From contig NC_050104.1 in NCBI RefSeq assembly GCF_902167145.1, forward strand, positions 7,958,001-8,022,000: a stretch of 64,000 bases of DNA, read 5' to 3'. Source of the stretch: Zea mays (lineage: Eukaryota > Streptophyta > Magnoliopsida > Poales > Poaceae). The number at the start of each line of letters is the position of its first letter. Positions within the stretch are counted from its first letter, which is position 1. The notes beneath the pieces were generated by a model that saw nothing but the letters and a program-made list of their open reading frames with translations, did not search any database and was not told the origin of the DNA. Shown in pieces: positions 1 to 11,480 of this stretch. The translations under genes were made by a program, and so were the position numbers.

Positions 1-721
1 ACTCGACCTCGGCCTCGGAGGAGCCTCCACATCGCCCAACCTAGGGCGCGGACCGACCACGTCAACGGGAGGCGCCATCATTACCCTACCCCAAGCTGAC
101 TCAGGCTACGGGGGACAAGACCGGCGTCCCATCTGGCTCGCTCCGCCAGATAGGCAATGATGGCGCCCCGCATGCTCTGTGATGACGGCGGCTCTCAGCC
201 CCCTTACGGAAGCAAGAGGACGTCAGCAAGGACTCGACGGCTCCGACAGTTGTCCTTCCGCCAGGCTCCAGCGCTCCTCCGACGGCCACGACACCACACG
301 AACCGGGTGCCAAAACCTCTCCGGCTGCCACGATGGCATGTACTTAGGGCGCTAGCTCTCCTCCGCTAGACACGTTAACACTCTGCTACACCCCCATTGT
401 ACACCTGGATCCTCTCCTTACGCCTATAAAAGGAAGGACCAGGGCCCTCTTACAGAGGGTTGGCCGCATGGGAGGACGGGGCGACGCGTAGAGTCCCTCG
501 CTCTCTCCCACGCGGACGCTTGTAACCCCCTACTGCAAGCGCACCCGACCTGGGCGCGGGACGAACACGAAGGCCGCGGGATTTCCACCTCTCTCACGCC
601 CGTCTTCGGCTGCCACTTTTCCCCCCTTCGCGCTCGGCCTCGCGCCGACCCATCTGGGCTGGGGCACGCGGCGACATTTCACTCGTCGGCCCAGGGACCC
701 CCCGGTCTCGAAACGCCGACA
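1..721 (+). repeat. Huck-1 5' LTR, 3' part only
   Basis: Matches 25954-26673 base for base apart from scattered differences. It ends in CCGACA just before the primer-binding site. It contains the U3/R promoter region with a TATA box. Small open frames here are LTR shadows and are not annotated. Confidence 0.93.
424..431 (+). promoter_or_regulatory. TATA box of Huck-1 5' LTR
   Basis: TATAAAAG within cctataaaaggaagg. The same motif occurs at 26377-26384 in the 3' LTR and, on the minus strand, at 33297-33304 and 54882-54889 in the Huck-2 LTRs. Conservation in all four LTRs supports it as the element's core promoter. Confidence 0.7.
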
Positions 722-723
722 GT

Positions 724-741
724 TGGCGCGCCAGATAGGGG
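724..741 (+). other. Huck-1 primer-binding site
   Basis: TGGCGCGCCAGATAGGGG starts two bases after the 5' LTR. A tRNA 3' end (CCA) would pair with its TGG. It is not the initiator-Met site used by the other two families in this window. I cannot name the tRNA. Huck-2 has the same site with one base changed (54579-54562, minus). Confidence 0.7.
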
Positions 742-781
742 CCTGCTGCGTGTTGACGAACAGCTTCCCGTCAAGCTCCAG

Positions 782-3700
782 ATGGGCAGTCTCCAGCAAC
801 CTCTCCAGCCCGGGATGGTACTCCGTTTCGGGAGTCTTGAGTTCATGTCCCTCGACGGCAGCTACGACATGATACTCCTTCCCCCGTCGTGCGACAGCGA
901 CAATGGCGGCCGACAGCCCGCCCGCCGGCGGCGGAATCGACGACGTCTTCCCCGCGTGGTGGAAGAACAACATTCGAGCTCACCCCGCCCTCTCCCCCGC
1001 CGATGGAGGAGGAGGCGGGGCAACCAAGGCCAAGCAGGAGGCGGCACCTCGTCGGCTGTCGAGCAAGTCGACGGCGCCGGCGCCCCAGTGGGGGCGCGTT
1101 CGAGACGAAGATGAGCGCCGTCTCCCCGCAACATGCCAATTCCGAGCAAACGGACCACGCCAGCACGCTCGCGAAAGGCTTGCTGGGCGTCACCCTCGTA
1201 CCTAAGACAACGGTGCAGTCAGTCCCTGACGTGACTTCGTCACCGCCCGTCGACCAAGAGGTACCCACCGATCCCCATCTCACGCCTTTCGGATTCAGCC
1301 TCGACCCGCCAAGCGGCCTCGCTTTGGCGGACGATCTCGTAGAGGCAAGTCCAAACCCTCTGGGGTTTCGTATGCGGTCACCCTAGGACCGGCTGACGGA
1401 CGTCTCGACCTACGGGCCCTCTAGGTCCAAGGAAGACGACGTGCCCGATTTCTGTTGGGATTTCTCCGGACTTGGTAACCCCAGTGCCATGCGGGACTTC
1501 ATGACCGCGTGCGACTACTGCCTTTCCGACTGTTCTGACGGTAGCCGCAGCCTCGGCAACGAGGACTGTGGCCCAAGTCGCGAATGTTTCCACGTCGATC
1601 TAGGGGGTCCCTCCGAAGGCAACCATCTCGGTATGCCGGAGAACGGTGTTCTCCCTAGGCCTGTGCCTCGCGTTGACATCCTACGGGAGCTAGCTGTGGT
1701 CCCTGTTCCAGCGGGGGGTCATGACCCACGGCTCGAGCAAATCCGCAGGGTGCCGGCCAGGCTCGACAAGGGAGGAGGAGCACTTGAGCCGATCCACCGG
1801 GACCTCGGGCAGGAATGGGCGGGCCAACCTCCGACCGGAGAAATGTGTCATCTACCCCAGGGCTTCCAGCACCGCATCGCCGACGATGTCAGGGTGAGGC
1901 CGCCACCCGCTTCCAGTGGGGTCGGCCAGAACCTGGCTGCAGCAGCAATGCTTCTCCGTGCGATGCCAGAGCCATCAACCACCGAGGGACGACGAATCCA
2001 GGGAGAGCTCAAGAATCTCCTGGAGGGCGCCGCGGTCCGACGGGCCGAAAGCTCCGCCTCCCGAAGGCAGGGGTACCCCTCGGAACATTGTGCCGCGACT
2101 TCCCAATTCATGCGGGAAGCCTCGGTCCACACCGGGCGCACGCGCAACACAGCGCCTGCGGCCCCGGGTCGCCTCGGCAACGAGCACCATCACCGCGACC
2201 GTCAGGCCCACCTCGACGAGAGGGTGCGCCGAGGCTACCACCCCAGGCGTGGGGGACGCTACGACAGCGGGGAGGATCGGAGTCCATCGCCCGAACCACC
2301 CGGTCCGCAGGCTTTCAGCCGCGCCATACGATGGGCGCTATTCCCGACCCGGTTCCGACCCCCGACCACTATCACAAAGTACTCGGGGGAGACGAGACCA
2401 GAACTGTGGCTCGCGGACTACCGGCTGGCCTGCCAACTGGGTGGAACGGACGATGACAACCTCTTCATCCGCAACCTCCCCCTGTTCCTCTCCGACACCG
2501 CTCGTGCCTTATTGGAGCACCTGCCTCTGGGGCAGATCTCCAACTGGGACGACCTGGTCCAAGCCTTCGCCGGCAATTTCCAGGGCACGTACGTACGCCC
2601 TGGAAACTCCTGGGACCTTCGAAGCTGCCAGCAGCAGCCGGGAGAGTCTCTCCGGGACTACATCCGGCGATTCTCGAAGCAGCGCACCGAGCTGTCCAAC
2701 ATCACCGATTCAGATGTCATCGACGCGTTCCTCACCGGCACCACCTGCCGCGACCTGGTGAGCAAGCTGGGTCGCAAGACCCCCACCAGGGCGAGCGAGC
2801 TGATGGACATCACCACCAAGTTCGCCTCTGGCCAGGAGGTGGTTGAGGCTATCTTCCGGAAGGACAAGCAGCCCCAGGGCCGCCCACCGGAAGATGCCTC
2901 CGAGGCGTCAACTCAGTGCGGCGCCAAGAAGAAGGACAAGAAGAAGTCGCAAGCGAAACGCGACGCCGCTGACGCGGACCTTGTCGCCGTCGCCGAGTAC
3001 AAGAACCCTCGGAAACCCCCCGGAGGTGCCAACCTCTTCGACAAGATGCTCAAGGAGTCGTGTCCCTATCATCAGGGGCCCATCAAGCACACCCTTGAGG
3101 AGTGCGCTATGCTTCGGCGCCACTTCCACAGGGCCGGGCCACCCGCGGAGGGTGGCAGGGCTCGCGACGACGACAAGAAGGAAGATCACCAGGCAGGAGA
3201 GTTCCCCGAGGTCCGCGACTGCTTCATGATCTACGGTGGGCAAGCGGCGAACGCCTCGGCTCGGCACCGCAAGCAAGAGCGTCGGGAGGTCTGTTCGGTG
3301 AAGGTGGCGGCGCCAGTCTACCTAGACTGGTCCGACAAGCCCATCACCTTCGACCGAGCCGACCACCCCGACCACGTGCCAAGCCCGGGGAAATACCCGC
3401 TCGTTGTCGACCCCGTCATCGGCGACGTCAGGCTCACCAAGGTCCTCATGGACGAAGGCAGCAGCCTCAACATCATCTACGCCGAGACCCTCGGGCTCCT
3501 GCGTGTTGATCTATCCTCGGTCCGGGCAGGCGCTGTGCCTTTCCACGGGATCATTCCCGGGAAGCGCGTTCAGCCCCTAGGACAACTCGACCTTCCCGTC
3601 TGCTTCGGAGCACCCTCCAACTTCCGAAGGGAGACCCTCACGTTCGAGGTGGTCGGGTTCCGAGGAACCTACCACGCAGTACTGGGGAGGCCATGCTATG

Positions 3701-4011
3701 CGAAGTTCATGGTCTTCCCCAACTACACCTACCTCAAGCTCAAGATGCCGGGCCCCAACGGGGTCATCACCGTCGGCACCACGTACCGACACGCGTTCGA
3801 ATGCGACGTGGAGTGCATGGAGTACGCCGAGGCCCTCGCCGAATCCGAGGCCCTCATCGCCGACCTGGAGAGCCTCTCTAAGGAGGTGCCAGACGTGAAG
3901 CGTCACGCCGGCGACTTCGAGCCAGCGGAGACGGTTAAGTCCGTCCCCCTCGACCTCAGCAGCGACGCCTCCAAGCAGATCCGGATCGGCTCCGAGCTCG
4001 ATCCCAAATAG
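782..4011 (+). pseudogene. gag: Huck-1 gag-protease reading frame, broken
   Basis: Structural Gag plus aspartic protease of a Tat-lineage element. The start ATG at 782 (MGSLQQPLQPG) matches the intact start in Huck-2 at 54521 (minus). The frame is lost near 1095-1110 by a deletion relative to Huck-2, and a TAG replaces a Trp codon at 1384-1386. From 1387 it is open to TAG 4009-4011. The retrotransposon Gag core lies at about 2330-2880 (FRPPTTITKYSGETRPELWL), followed by a lysine-rich stretch and a CCHC-like knuckle CPYHQGPIKHTLEEC at about 3058-3105. The protease motif is at about 3445-3480 and reads D-E-G-S here, where Huck-2 has D-G-G-S. The final TAG is shared with Huck-2 and probably functional rather than a lesion. 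Confidence 0.88.
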
Positions 4012-4064
4012 GAAGCAGTGCTCGTCGACTTTCTCCGCGCGAACGCCGACGTTTTCGCGTGGAG
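4009..4064 (+). promoter_or_regulatory. Candidate stop-codon readthrough signal (UAG plus downstream hairpin), Huck-1
   Basis: Gag-protease ends CCC AAA TAG, and reverse transcriptase continues in the same frame. A hairpin follows 21 nt later: 5' arm 4033-4043 (ctccgcgcgaa), 10-nt loop 4044-4053, 3' arm 4054-4064 (ttcgcgtggag); 11 pairs including one G-U. Huck-2 has the same stop, spacing, stem length and loop length at 41780-41725 (minus), with one G-C pair replaced by A-T. Readthrough at a gag-pol UAG is established for murine leukaemia-type retroviruses and has been proposed for some plant LTR elements. Its use here is inference. Confidence 0.55.
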
Positions 4065-7000
4065 TCCCTCGGACATGCCCGGCATACCGAGGGATGTCGC
4101 CGAGCACTCGCTGGATATCCGAGTCGGGGCCCAACCCGTCAAGCAGCCTCTGCGCCGATTCGACGAAGAAAAGCGCAGAGCCATCGGCGAGGAGATCCAC
4201 AAGCTAATGGCGGCAGGGTTCATCAAAGAGGTATTCCATCCCGAATGGCTTGCCAACCCTGTGCTTGTGAGAAAGAAAGGAGGGAAATGGCGGATGTGTG
4301 TAGACTACACTGGTCTAAACAAAGCATGTCCGAAGGTTCCCTACCCTCTGCCTCGCATCGATCAGATCGTGGATTCCACTGCTAGGTGCGAAACCATGTC
4401 TTTCCTCGATGCCTACTCAGGGTATCACCAAATCAGGATGAAGGAGTCCGACCAGCTCGCGACTCCTTTCATCACGCCCTTCGGCATGTACTGCTATGTC
4501 ACCATGTCGTTCGGCTTGAGGAATGCGGGTGCGACGTACCAGCGGTGCATGAACCATGTGTTCGGCCAACACATTTTCCGGACGGTCGAGGCCTACGTCG
4601 ATGACATCGTAGTCAAGACGAGGAAAGCCTCCGACCTCCTTTCCGACCTTGAAGTGACATTCCGATGTCTCAAGGCAAAAGGCGTGAAGCTCAATCTCGA
4701 AAAGTGTGTCTTCGGGGTGCCCCAAGGCATGCTCTTGGGGTTCATCATCTCCGAGCGAGGCATCGAAGCCAACCCGGAGAAGATCGCAGCCATCACCAGC
4801 ATGGGGCCCATCAAGGACTTGAAAGGCGTACAGAGAGTCATGGGATGTCTTGCGGCTCTGAGCCGCTTCATCTCACGCCTCGGCGAAAGAGGCCTGCCTC
4901 TGTACCACCTCTTAAGGAAGGCCGAGTGCTTCACTTGGACCCCTGAGGCCGAGGAAGCCCTCCGGAACCTGAAGGCGCTCCTCACGAATGCGCCCATCTT
5001 GGTGCCCCCAGCTGCCGGAGAAGCCCTCTTGATCTACGTCGTCGCGACCACTCAGGTGGTTAGCGCCGCGATTGTGGTTGAGAGACGAGAAGAGGGGCAT
5101 ACATTGCCCGTCCAGAGGCCAGTCTACTTCATCAGCGAGGTACTGTCCGAGACCAAAACCCGCTACCCACAAGTTCAGAAGCTGCTGTACGCGGTGATCC
5201 TGACGCGGCGGAAGTTGCGACACTACTTCGAGTCTCATCCGGTAACTGTGGTGTCATCCTTCCCCCTGGGGGAGATCATCCAGTGCCGAGAGGCCTTGGG
5301 TAGAATCGCAAAGTGGGCGGTGGAAATCATGGGCGAAACAATCTCGTTCGCCCCTCGGAAGGCCATCACGTCCCAAGTCTTGGCGGACTTCGTGGCTGAA
5401 TGGGTCGACACCCAGCTCCCAACAGTTCCGATCCAGCCGGAACTCTGGACCATGTTCTTCGACGGGTCGCTGATGAAGACAGGAGCCGGCGCAGGCCTAC
5501 TCTTCATCTCGCCCCTCGGGAAGCACCTACGCTACGTGCTACGCCTCCATTTCCCGGCGTCCAACAATGTGGCTGAGTACGAAGCTCTGGTCAACGGGTT
5601 GCGGATCGCCATCGAGCTAGGGGTCCGACGCCTCGACGCTCGCGGTGACTCGCAGCTCGTCATCGACCAAGTCATGAAGAACTCCCACTGCCGCGACCCG
5701 AAGATGGAGGCCTACTGCGATGAGGTTCGGCGCCTGGAAGACAAGTTCTACGAGCTCGAGCTCAACCACATCGCCCGGCGCTACAACGAGACTGCGGACG
5801 AGCTGGCTAAAATAGCCTCGGGGCGAACAACGGTTCCCCCGGACGTCTTCTCCCGAGACCTGCATCAACCCTCCGTCAAGATCGACGACATGCCCGAGCC
5901 CGAGGCACCCTCGGCCCAGCCCGAGGAACCCTCGGCTCAGTCCGAGGCACCCTCAGCTCCGCCCGAGGCACCCTCAGCTCGACCCGAGACATCCTCGGTT
6001 CAGTCCGAGGTACCCTTGGACCCCGAGTGTGAGGCACTGCGCGTCGAGGAGGAGCGGAGCGGGGTCACGCCTAATCGAAACTGGCAGACCCCGTACCTGC
6101 AATATCTCCACCGAGGAGAGCTACCCCTCGACCGAGCCGAAGCTCGGCGGTTGGCGCGGCGCGCCAAGTCGTTCGTCTTGCTGGGAGATGGGAAGGAGCT
6201 CTACCACCGCAGCCCCTCAGGCATCCTCCAGCGATGCATTTCCATCGCCGAAGGTCAGGAGCTCCTACGAGAGATACACTCGGGGGCTTGCGGCCATCAC
6301 GCAGCACCTCGAGCCCTTGTTGGAAACGCTTTCCGACAAGGTTTCTACTGGCCGACGGCGGTGGTCGACGCCACTAGAATTGTCCGCACCTACGAAGGGT
6401 GTCAGTTCTACGCGAGGCAGACCCACCTGCCCGCTTAGGCTCTGCAGACGAAACCCATCACCTGGCCTTTTGCTGTGTGGGGTCTAGACCTCGTCGGCCC
6501 CTTGCAAAAGGCACCCGGGGGCTACACGCACCTGTTGGTCGCCATCGACAAATTCTCCAAGTGGATCGAGGTCCGACCCCTAAACGGCATCACGTCCGAA
6601 CAGGCGGTGGCGTTCTTCACCAACATCATCCACCGTTTTGGGGTCCCTAACTCCATCATCACCGACAATGGCACCCAGTTCACCGGCAGAAAGTTCCTGG
6701 ACTTCTGCGAGGATCACCACATCCGGGTGGACTGGGCCGCCGTGGCTCACCCCATGACGAATGGACAAGTAGAGCGTGCCAACGGCATGATTCTACAAGG
6801 ACTCAAGCCTCGGATCTACAACGACCTCAACAAGTTTGGCAAGCGATGGATGAAGGAACTCCCCTCGGTGGTCTGGAGCCTGAGGACAACGCCGAGCCGA
6901 GCCACGGGCTTCACGTTGTTCTTTCTAGTCTATGGGGTCGAGGCCATCTTGCCCACAGACTTAGAATACGGTTCCCCGAGGACGAGGGCCTATGCTGACC

Positions 7001-7323
7001 AAAGCAACCAAGCTAATCGAGAAGACTCGCTGGACCAGCTGGAAGAGGCTCGGGACATGGCCTTGCTACACTCGGCGCGGTACCAGCAGTCCCTGCGACG
7101 CTACCACGCCCGAGGGGTCCGGTCCCAAGACCTCCAGGTGGGCGACCTGGTGCTTCGGCTGCGACAGGACGCCCGAGGGCGGCACAAGCTCATGCCTCCC
7201 TGGGAAGGGCCGTTCGTCGTCGCCAAAGTTCTGAAGCCCGGAACGTACAAACTAGCCAACAGTCAAGGCGAGGTCTACAGCAACGCTTGGAACATCCAAC
7301 AGCTACGTCGCTTCTACCCTTAA
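4012..7323 (+). pseudogene. pol: Huck-1 pol (RT-RNase H-aRNase H-integrase), one nonsense codon
   Basis: Replication polyprotein in the gag frame. Reverse transcriptase has the YVDD active site at about residue 195 from the UAG. A Ty3-type RNase H follows, then a second RNase H of the kind known in the Tat lineage (TMFFDGS near nt 5449; aspartate, glutamate and later Asp motifs visible). A Pro-Ser-Ala-Glu repeat linker lies at about 5890-6030. Integrase has D (DLVGP), D (TDNGTQF) and E (NGQVERANG). TAG at 6436-6438 replaces the CAG of Huck-2 and cuts off integrase after its zinc finger. That finger has also lost a cysteine (Tyr at 6391-6393; Cys in Huck-2). Defective copy; fragments 4012-6438 and 6439-7323. 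Confidence 0.9.
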
Positions 7324-7575
7324 GATGCTTTCAAGTTGTTTGCATACCTCGTTCCTACGCAAAGTTTAGTCATCAAGGAAGGGTCAGCCTTGCCTCGGCA
7401 AAGCCCGACCCTCCCTCGGGGGCTAAAAGGGGGGAACCCCCTCTGCGTCGAATTTTTTCCTCTCGAAAAGAAATCCTTCCTGCTAGAATGTCTTTCGTGC
7501 TTTTCGACTACTTCGAAAGTGGATCCTGAAAACGACGGAGTACACGTAAGCAGTCAAGGCTGACCGAGCCGAGGG
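7324..7575 (+). other. Huck-1 3' non-coding region, part before the nested element
   Basis: About 250 bp after the pol stop. It matches the rc of 38240-38486 in Huck-2, so it belongs to the element and not to the insertion. It ends inside the first of three 55 bp direct repeats, where the chromovirus inserted. No coding potential seen. Confidence 0.8.
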
Positions 7576-10500
7576 TGTAACACCCTGAATTTGGGGTATA
7601 AAAATTTCTTTGCTCGTATTCACAAATTCAGGTGTTACTTCTCTCTTCACATCTTCCCCAAACTCCTCCTTCTCCTTTTTATAGAAGAAGAGTGGTTATT
7701 TTTAAGTGTAAAGGTAATTATAATCTAGTAGAAAAGAGAACAATGGCTGTTGCATCATGTTAGAAAGCATTTGTTCTTTTTGGTTGATGAATGAGTTGCT
7801 CAATCTTTCATCTAATTATTTATTTTCGCATAGTGTCAAACTGAAATAAATAGAAAAGAGAAAGAAAAAATAAAAGAAAAGGAAAAACAGATTTCAGCCC
7901 AGCCCCCCTTCCCTGGCCCAGCCGGCCCACCGCGCCAGCCCCCCCCCCCCCCTTCCCCCCTCTTTCTCCCCCCCCCCCCCCCGCTCGGCCCAACTCCCGG
8001 CCTTTCCCCCCCCCCCCCGCGCCAGAACCCCCCCTCGCGGGCCCGCGCACGCCGCAGCCCACCCCAGCTCCCGCGGCGGCCCAGCGCGCCATTCCCCCCC
8101 CCCCCCCCGCCAGCCTAGCGCGCGCGCGCTCTAGTCCCAGCCCAGGTCTCCGCGCGCGTAGCGCGCACGCAGCCGCGCGTGGACGCCCAGCGCCGCCGCC
8201 GCTCCAGCCGGGCCCGCGCGCTGTGCTTCTTCCAAATCGGAACGCCTGTGCGAATTTCCAGAGAAGAAAACCGCCCGCGCGCAGTTTTCTTCGCTAGTTG
8301 CGCACGATTTCTTCCACCCGTTGTCCAGTTTTCTCGCCACGAACGCCCACGACCCCCTGCGCAGTTCTCGCCATTGCTGCTTCGCCTCGCCGATCCACCG
8401 CCGGAGCCTCGCCTCACCCCCGCTCTCTGCGTCCCCGTCGCCGGAGTGTCGCGCCCCGCTGCGGCCGTCGTCGTGCGCGCCGCCGAGGTGAGCCCGCCCC
8501 ATCCTCTCTCTCCTTTCCCATTCTTCCTCCCCCGCCGTACGCGTCTGCTGCGTACCCGTAGCCCCTCGTCGCGCCGTTTCACTTCGCCGGCGAGACCTCG
8601 CTCAGTCGCTGCCCGGCGTCGCGGTCAGGGGGACCTGCGCAGCGACTCGTCCCTGCCGCGGACTCCCCTCCGGCCAGCGCGCAGCCCAGCTCCCTTGTGC
8701 GCGACTAAACTCCCTGCTGTCGCGGCCTGCAGCGCGCAGCAAGCCCGATCCCCCGACGTGCAGACCCCGCGCGCCCTCGCCTCGTCCCTGCGTGCAGCGG
8801 CCGAGTAGCTGCGCACTCGGCGCGCTCAAACCCGTCCCCATGCCGCGCAGCCCAAGCTCAGCGCGCACTCGTAGCACGCCCAGCCGCGTTGACGTTTAGC
8901 GCAGTAGCAGCCGTTCGCCGTCGAACCTCGCCCTTGTGCGTCGCAACTGCGTTGCTGCGCGCTCGCCGCTGCCCAGCTCGCCCCGGCCGTTCGTCTACCA
9001 TCGCCGTGCCTCGCTACAGTTATCTAGCGCATTGCGTACTCGTCAGTCTCGCGCGCGCAATTTCGCACGTAATCACGGGTATCGCGCGCGCCGTCGTCAT
9101 TGTTTGTAGAATCCTCGCAAGTAGTTTACGTCAACTAAATTGAACTTAGAAATATAATTTTCGCGTTTAAACGTAATATAGGTTGTTCGTCGTCACGTCA
9201 TTAATTAGCCGCGGTTTGCTAATTATTTAATGTGTCGTGTGTCGCGCAACTAGTGCGCGCGCTCGCGTTTGCTTGCGCGCAGTGCGTCGACGGGACTCCG
9301 TCTACGTTCGCCTACCCTTCGTCTACCCCTAGACGACTCTCGTCTACCCCCCCCCCCCCCCCCGTCTACCCCTCGTCTAACCCCGTGCGCGTTCGTGTCG
9401 TTCGCCATCGCCCGCGCGTCGCGCAATAAATCGTCGCGTGCTGTCCGCGCGCGTTGTGCGTGCTGTTCACACGTGTCGTCATGCGTTTTACGCACGCTAA
9501 TGATTCATCTCACCTAGAATAGCTCGCGCTAAGTAAATATATATTTAAGCAACGGTTATTCGAACAACACACTAATCGGGACTAAGTAGTAATTTTACTC
9601 GGCATGTGATTATTGTCTGTTAATATGATTAAGCCGAATTAAATATTATAATTCATATTCGCTTAGTATACATGTGATATCCCTCGACCGTAGTATCAGT
9701 CGTCTCGGTTCCGTTCTTGCGTAGTCGTAGATGCGAATTCTTTGTCGCGTGCATATTTATTTGATCTATACTGTTGTATGGTGTACTGTTTTCTACCATT
9801 TCAAGAATGTTGGATGTATGTTTGCACTCGCGTAGATATCGGGCCGTTCGTGGAGTCTGAGGGAATTGCAGGAGAAGACCCTGAGCAGCAGCAGCTTGGT
9901 GAAGGCAAGTGTCCTCTGACCCATTATGTCCTATTCACTTATAATTCACTTTCCCGCAGTATTTTATTGAAATCTAAGGATTGACTAGCTTTATACTTTA
10001 CCTTATCCTTGATGACCTTTTGGGTGATTATGGTTAGCATTTTGCTATTGCCTTAATTTAATCAATGAACATGATGTGACTATTTATGATACGATACTGT
10101 TATCCTGATTATACTGTTGATCTTGTGATACTCTAGGGGGCTCAGGCTGTTTCCTGAGTACCTCTCCGTAAGGACCTGTTCGTTGAGAGACCACCCGGGA
10201 TAACAATGCAACCATGAGGGTGGAATGGGGTGCCCTTAGCTAATTAATTAGAGGAACTAGAAGTGTAGTTGCTTCGCCGTCGTGCCGTCAATGGGGTCCA
10301 GGCACAGTGCTTGCTCTGCCGAGGCTGAGTGCCGAGGTTCTTTCGTTTTGTTTTTTAGTCACCCTCCTACGGGGAGAGGTACTGTGTTTATCAAACTGGA
10401 GAAACCTAACGGGCAGCTATGACCTCTAGGGAATCTTTGTAAAGGCTTCGTAGTGAATCCCTGGCCATTCACCTTGGGAGTGAATAAGGGTCTTGCAAGC

Positions 10501-11223
10501 CCGGGCTAGAGAGGGAATCACGGCTCATGGGTAAAGTGTGCGACCTCTGCAGAGGGTAGTGAAACTGGTATATCAGCCGTGCTCATGGTTAAGAGCAGCC
10601 TTGGGATCCTCTTTGATTAGAGATACGAATGGTTCGAGATACAATGGTTCTATTAATGTTGTTGGTTCGATGATGATCGTGATGTTTCCTCGACGAGGAA
10701 ACGACTCAGGGTATGGTAATTTAATAAAACTTGGCTCCTACTAATAATAAATACCTGACCAACTAAAAGCAACTGCTTGAGCCTAACCCCACATAAAGCT
10801 AGTCCACTTCAGCCAAACGGGGCATTTGCTGAGTACGTTGATGTGTACTCATCCTTGCTTTACCACAAAACACCAGGTTGTCCACATTGCAACCACTGCT
10901 CAGGAGAAGACGAAGTCGTGGAAGGAGACTTCCAGGAGTTCCAAGACTACGACGAGTTTTAGGTGTGGGTTGGCGGCAACCCCCAGTCAGCTGCCTGTGA
11001 AGGCCTTATCTTTACTGCGTTTCGCTAGCACTTTGATTTAACTGTTAAGTTGATGACTATGTGGATGTCTATGACTCTGTGATGTAATAAGTTAATACCC
11101 TTTTATGTTATTATTCGAACACTGTGCGATGATGTTCATTTATGTAATCGCTGTGTACGTGAATTCTGATCCTGGCACGTACATAGTTCGCATTCGGTTT
11201 GCCTTCTGAAACCGGGTGTGACA
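7576..11223 (+). repeat. Chromovirus 5' LTR (3648 bp)
   Basis: Paired with 17509-21170. It has an AT-rich head, a GC-rich block with long poly-C runs (about 7940-8110), and a late part with many CG-rich pentamers. A strong splice-donor-like GAG/GTGAGC occurs at 8488 in both LTRs. Many open frames occur in the GC-rich block on both strands, but none has a recognisable domain, so none is called. Confidence 0.93.
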
Positions 11224-11227
11224 TAAG

Positions 11228-11241
11228 TGGTATCAAAGTCG
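11228..11241 (+). other. Chromovirus primer-binding site (initiator-Met-like)
   Basis: TGGTATCAAAGTCG five bases after the 5' LTR. It resembles the initiator tRNA-Met complement TGGTATCAGAGC but has mismatches in its second half, probably from decay. Confidence 0.65.
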
Positions 11242-11480
11242 TGCTGACTGTAGGACCGCTGACCTAGAGTAGCACTGGTCGTACTAAGGACTATTGACCT
11301 TCCCTCTCACCTTGACCTCTGATGTTACTTCAAAAGTCGGTCATCTCGACCAACCCTATGTTTTACTACATATATATACTATATTATACCTTGTTAAAAT
11401 TTTATTTTGTTCTGTCTATGGTTTACTCACTTCTCATATTAGTTCTGTTCTTACTCTTATGCTTACGGTGTCTTTTGTAG

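Noticed and set aside
1441..1500. GTG at 1441 as the gag start
   Set aside because: Huck-2 shows the true start much further upstream; 1441 is only the first alternative start codon after a nonsense codon.
8115..8808. Long open frames on both strands in the chromovirus LTR GC-rich block
   Set aside because: Arg/Ala/Pro-rich in all frames, repeated in the 3' LTR, and no recognisable domain; expected from GC content.
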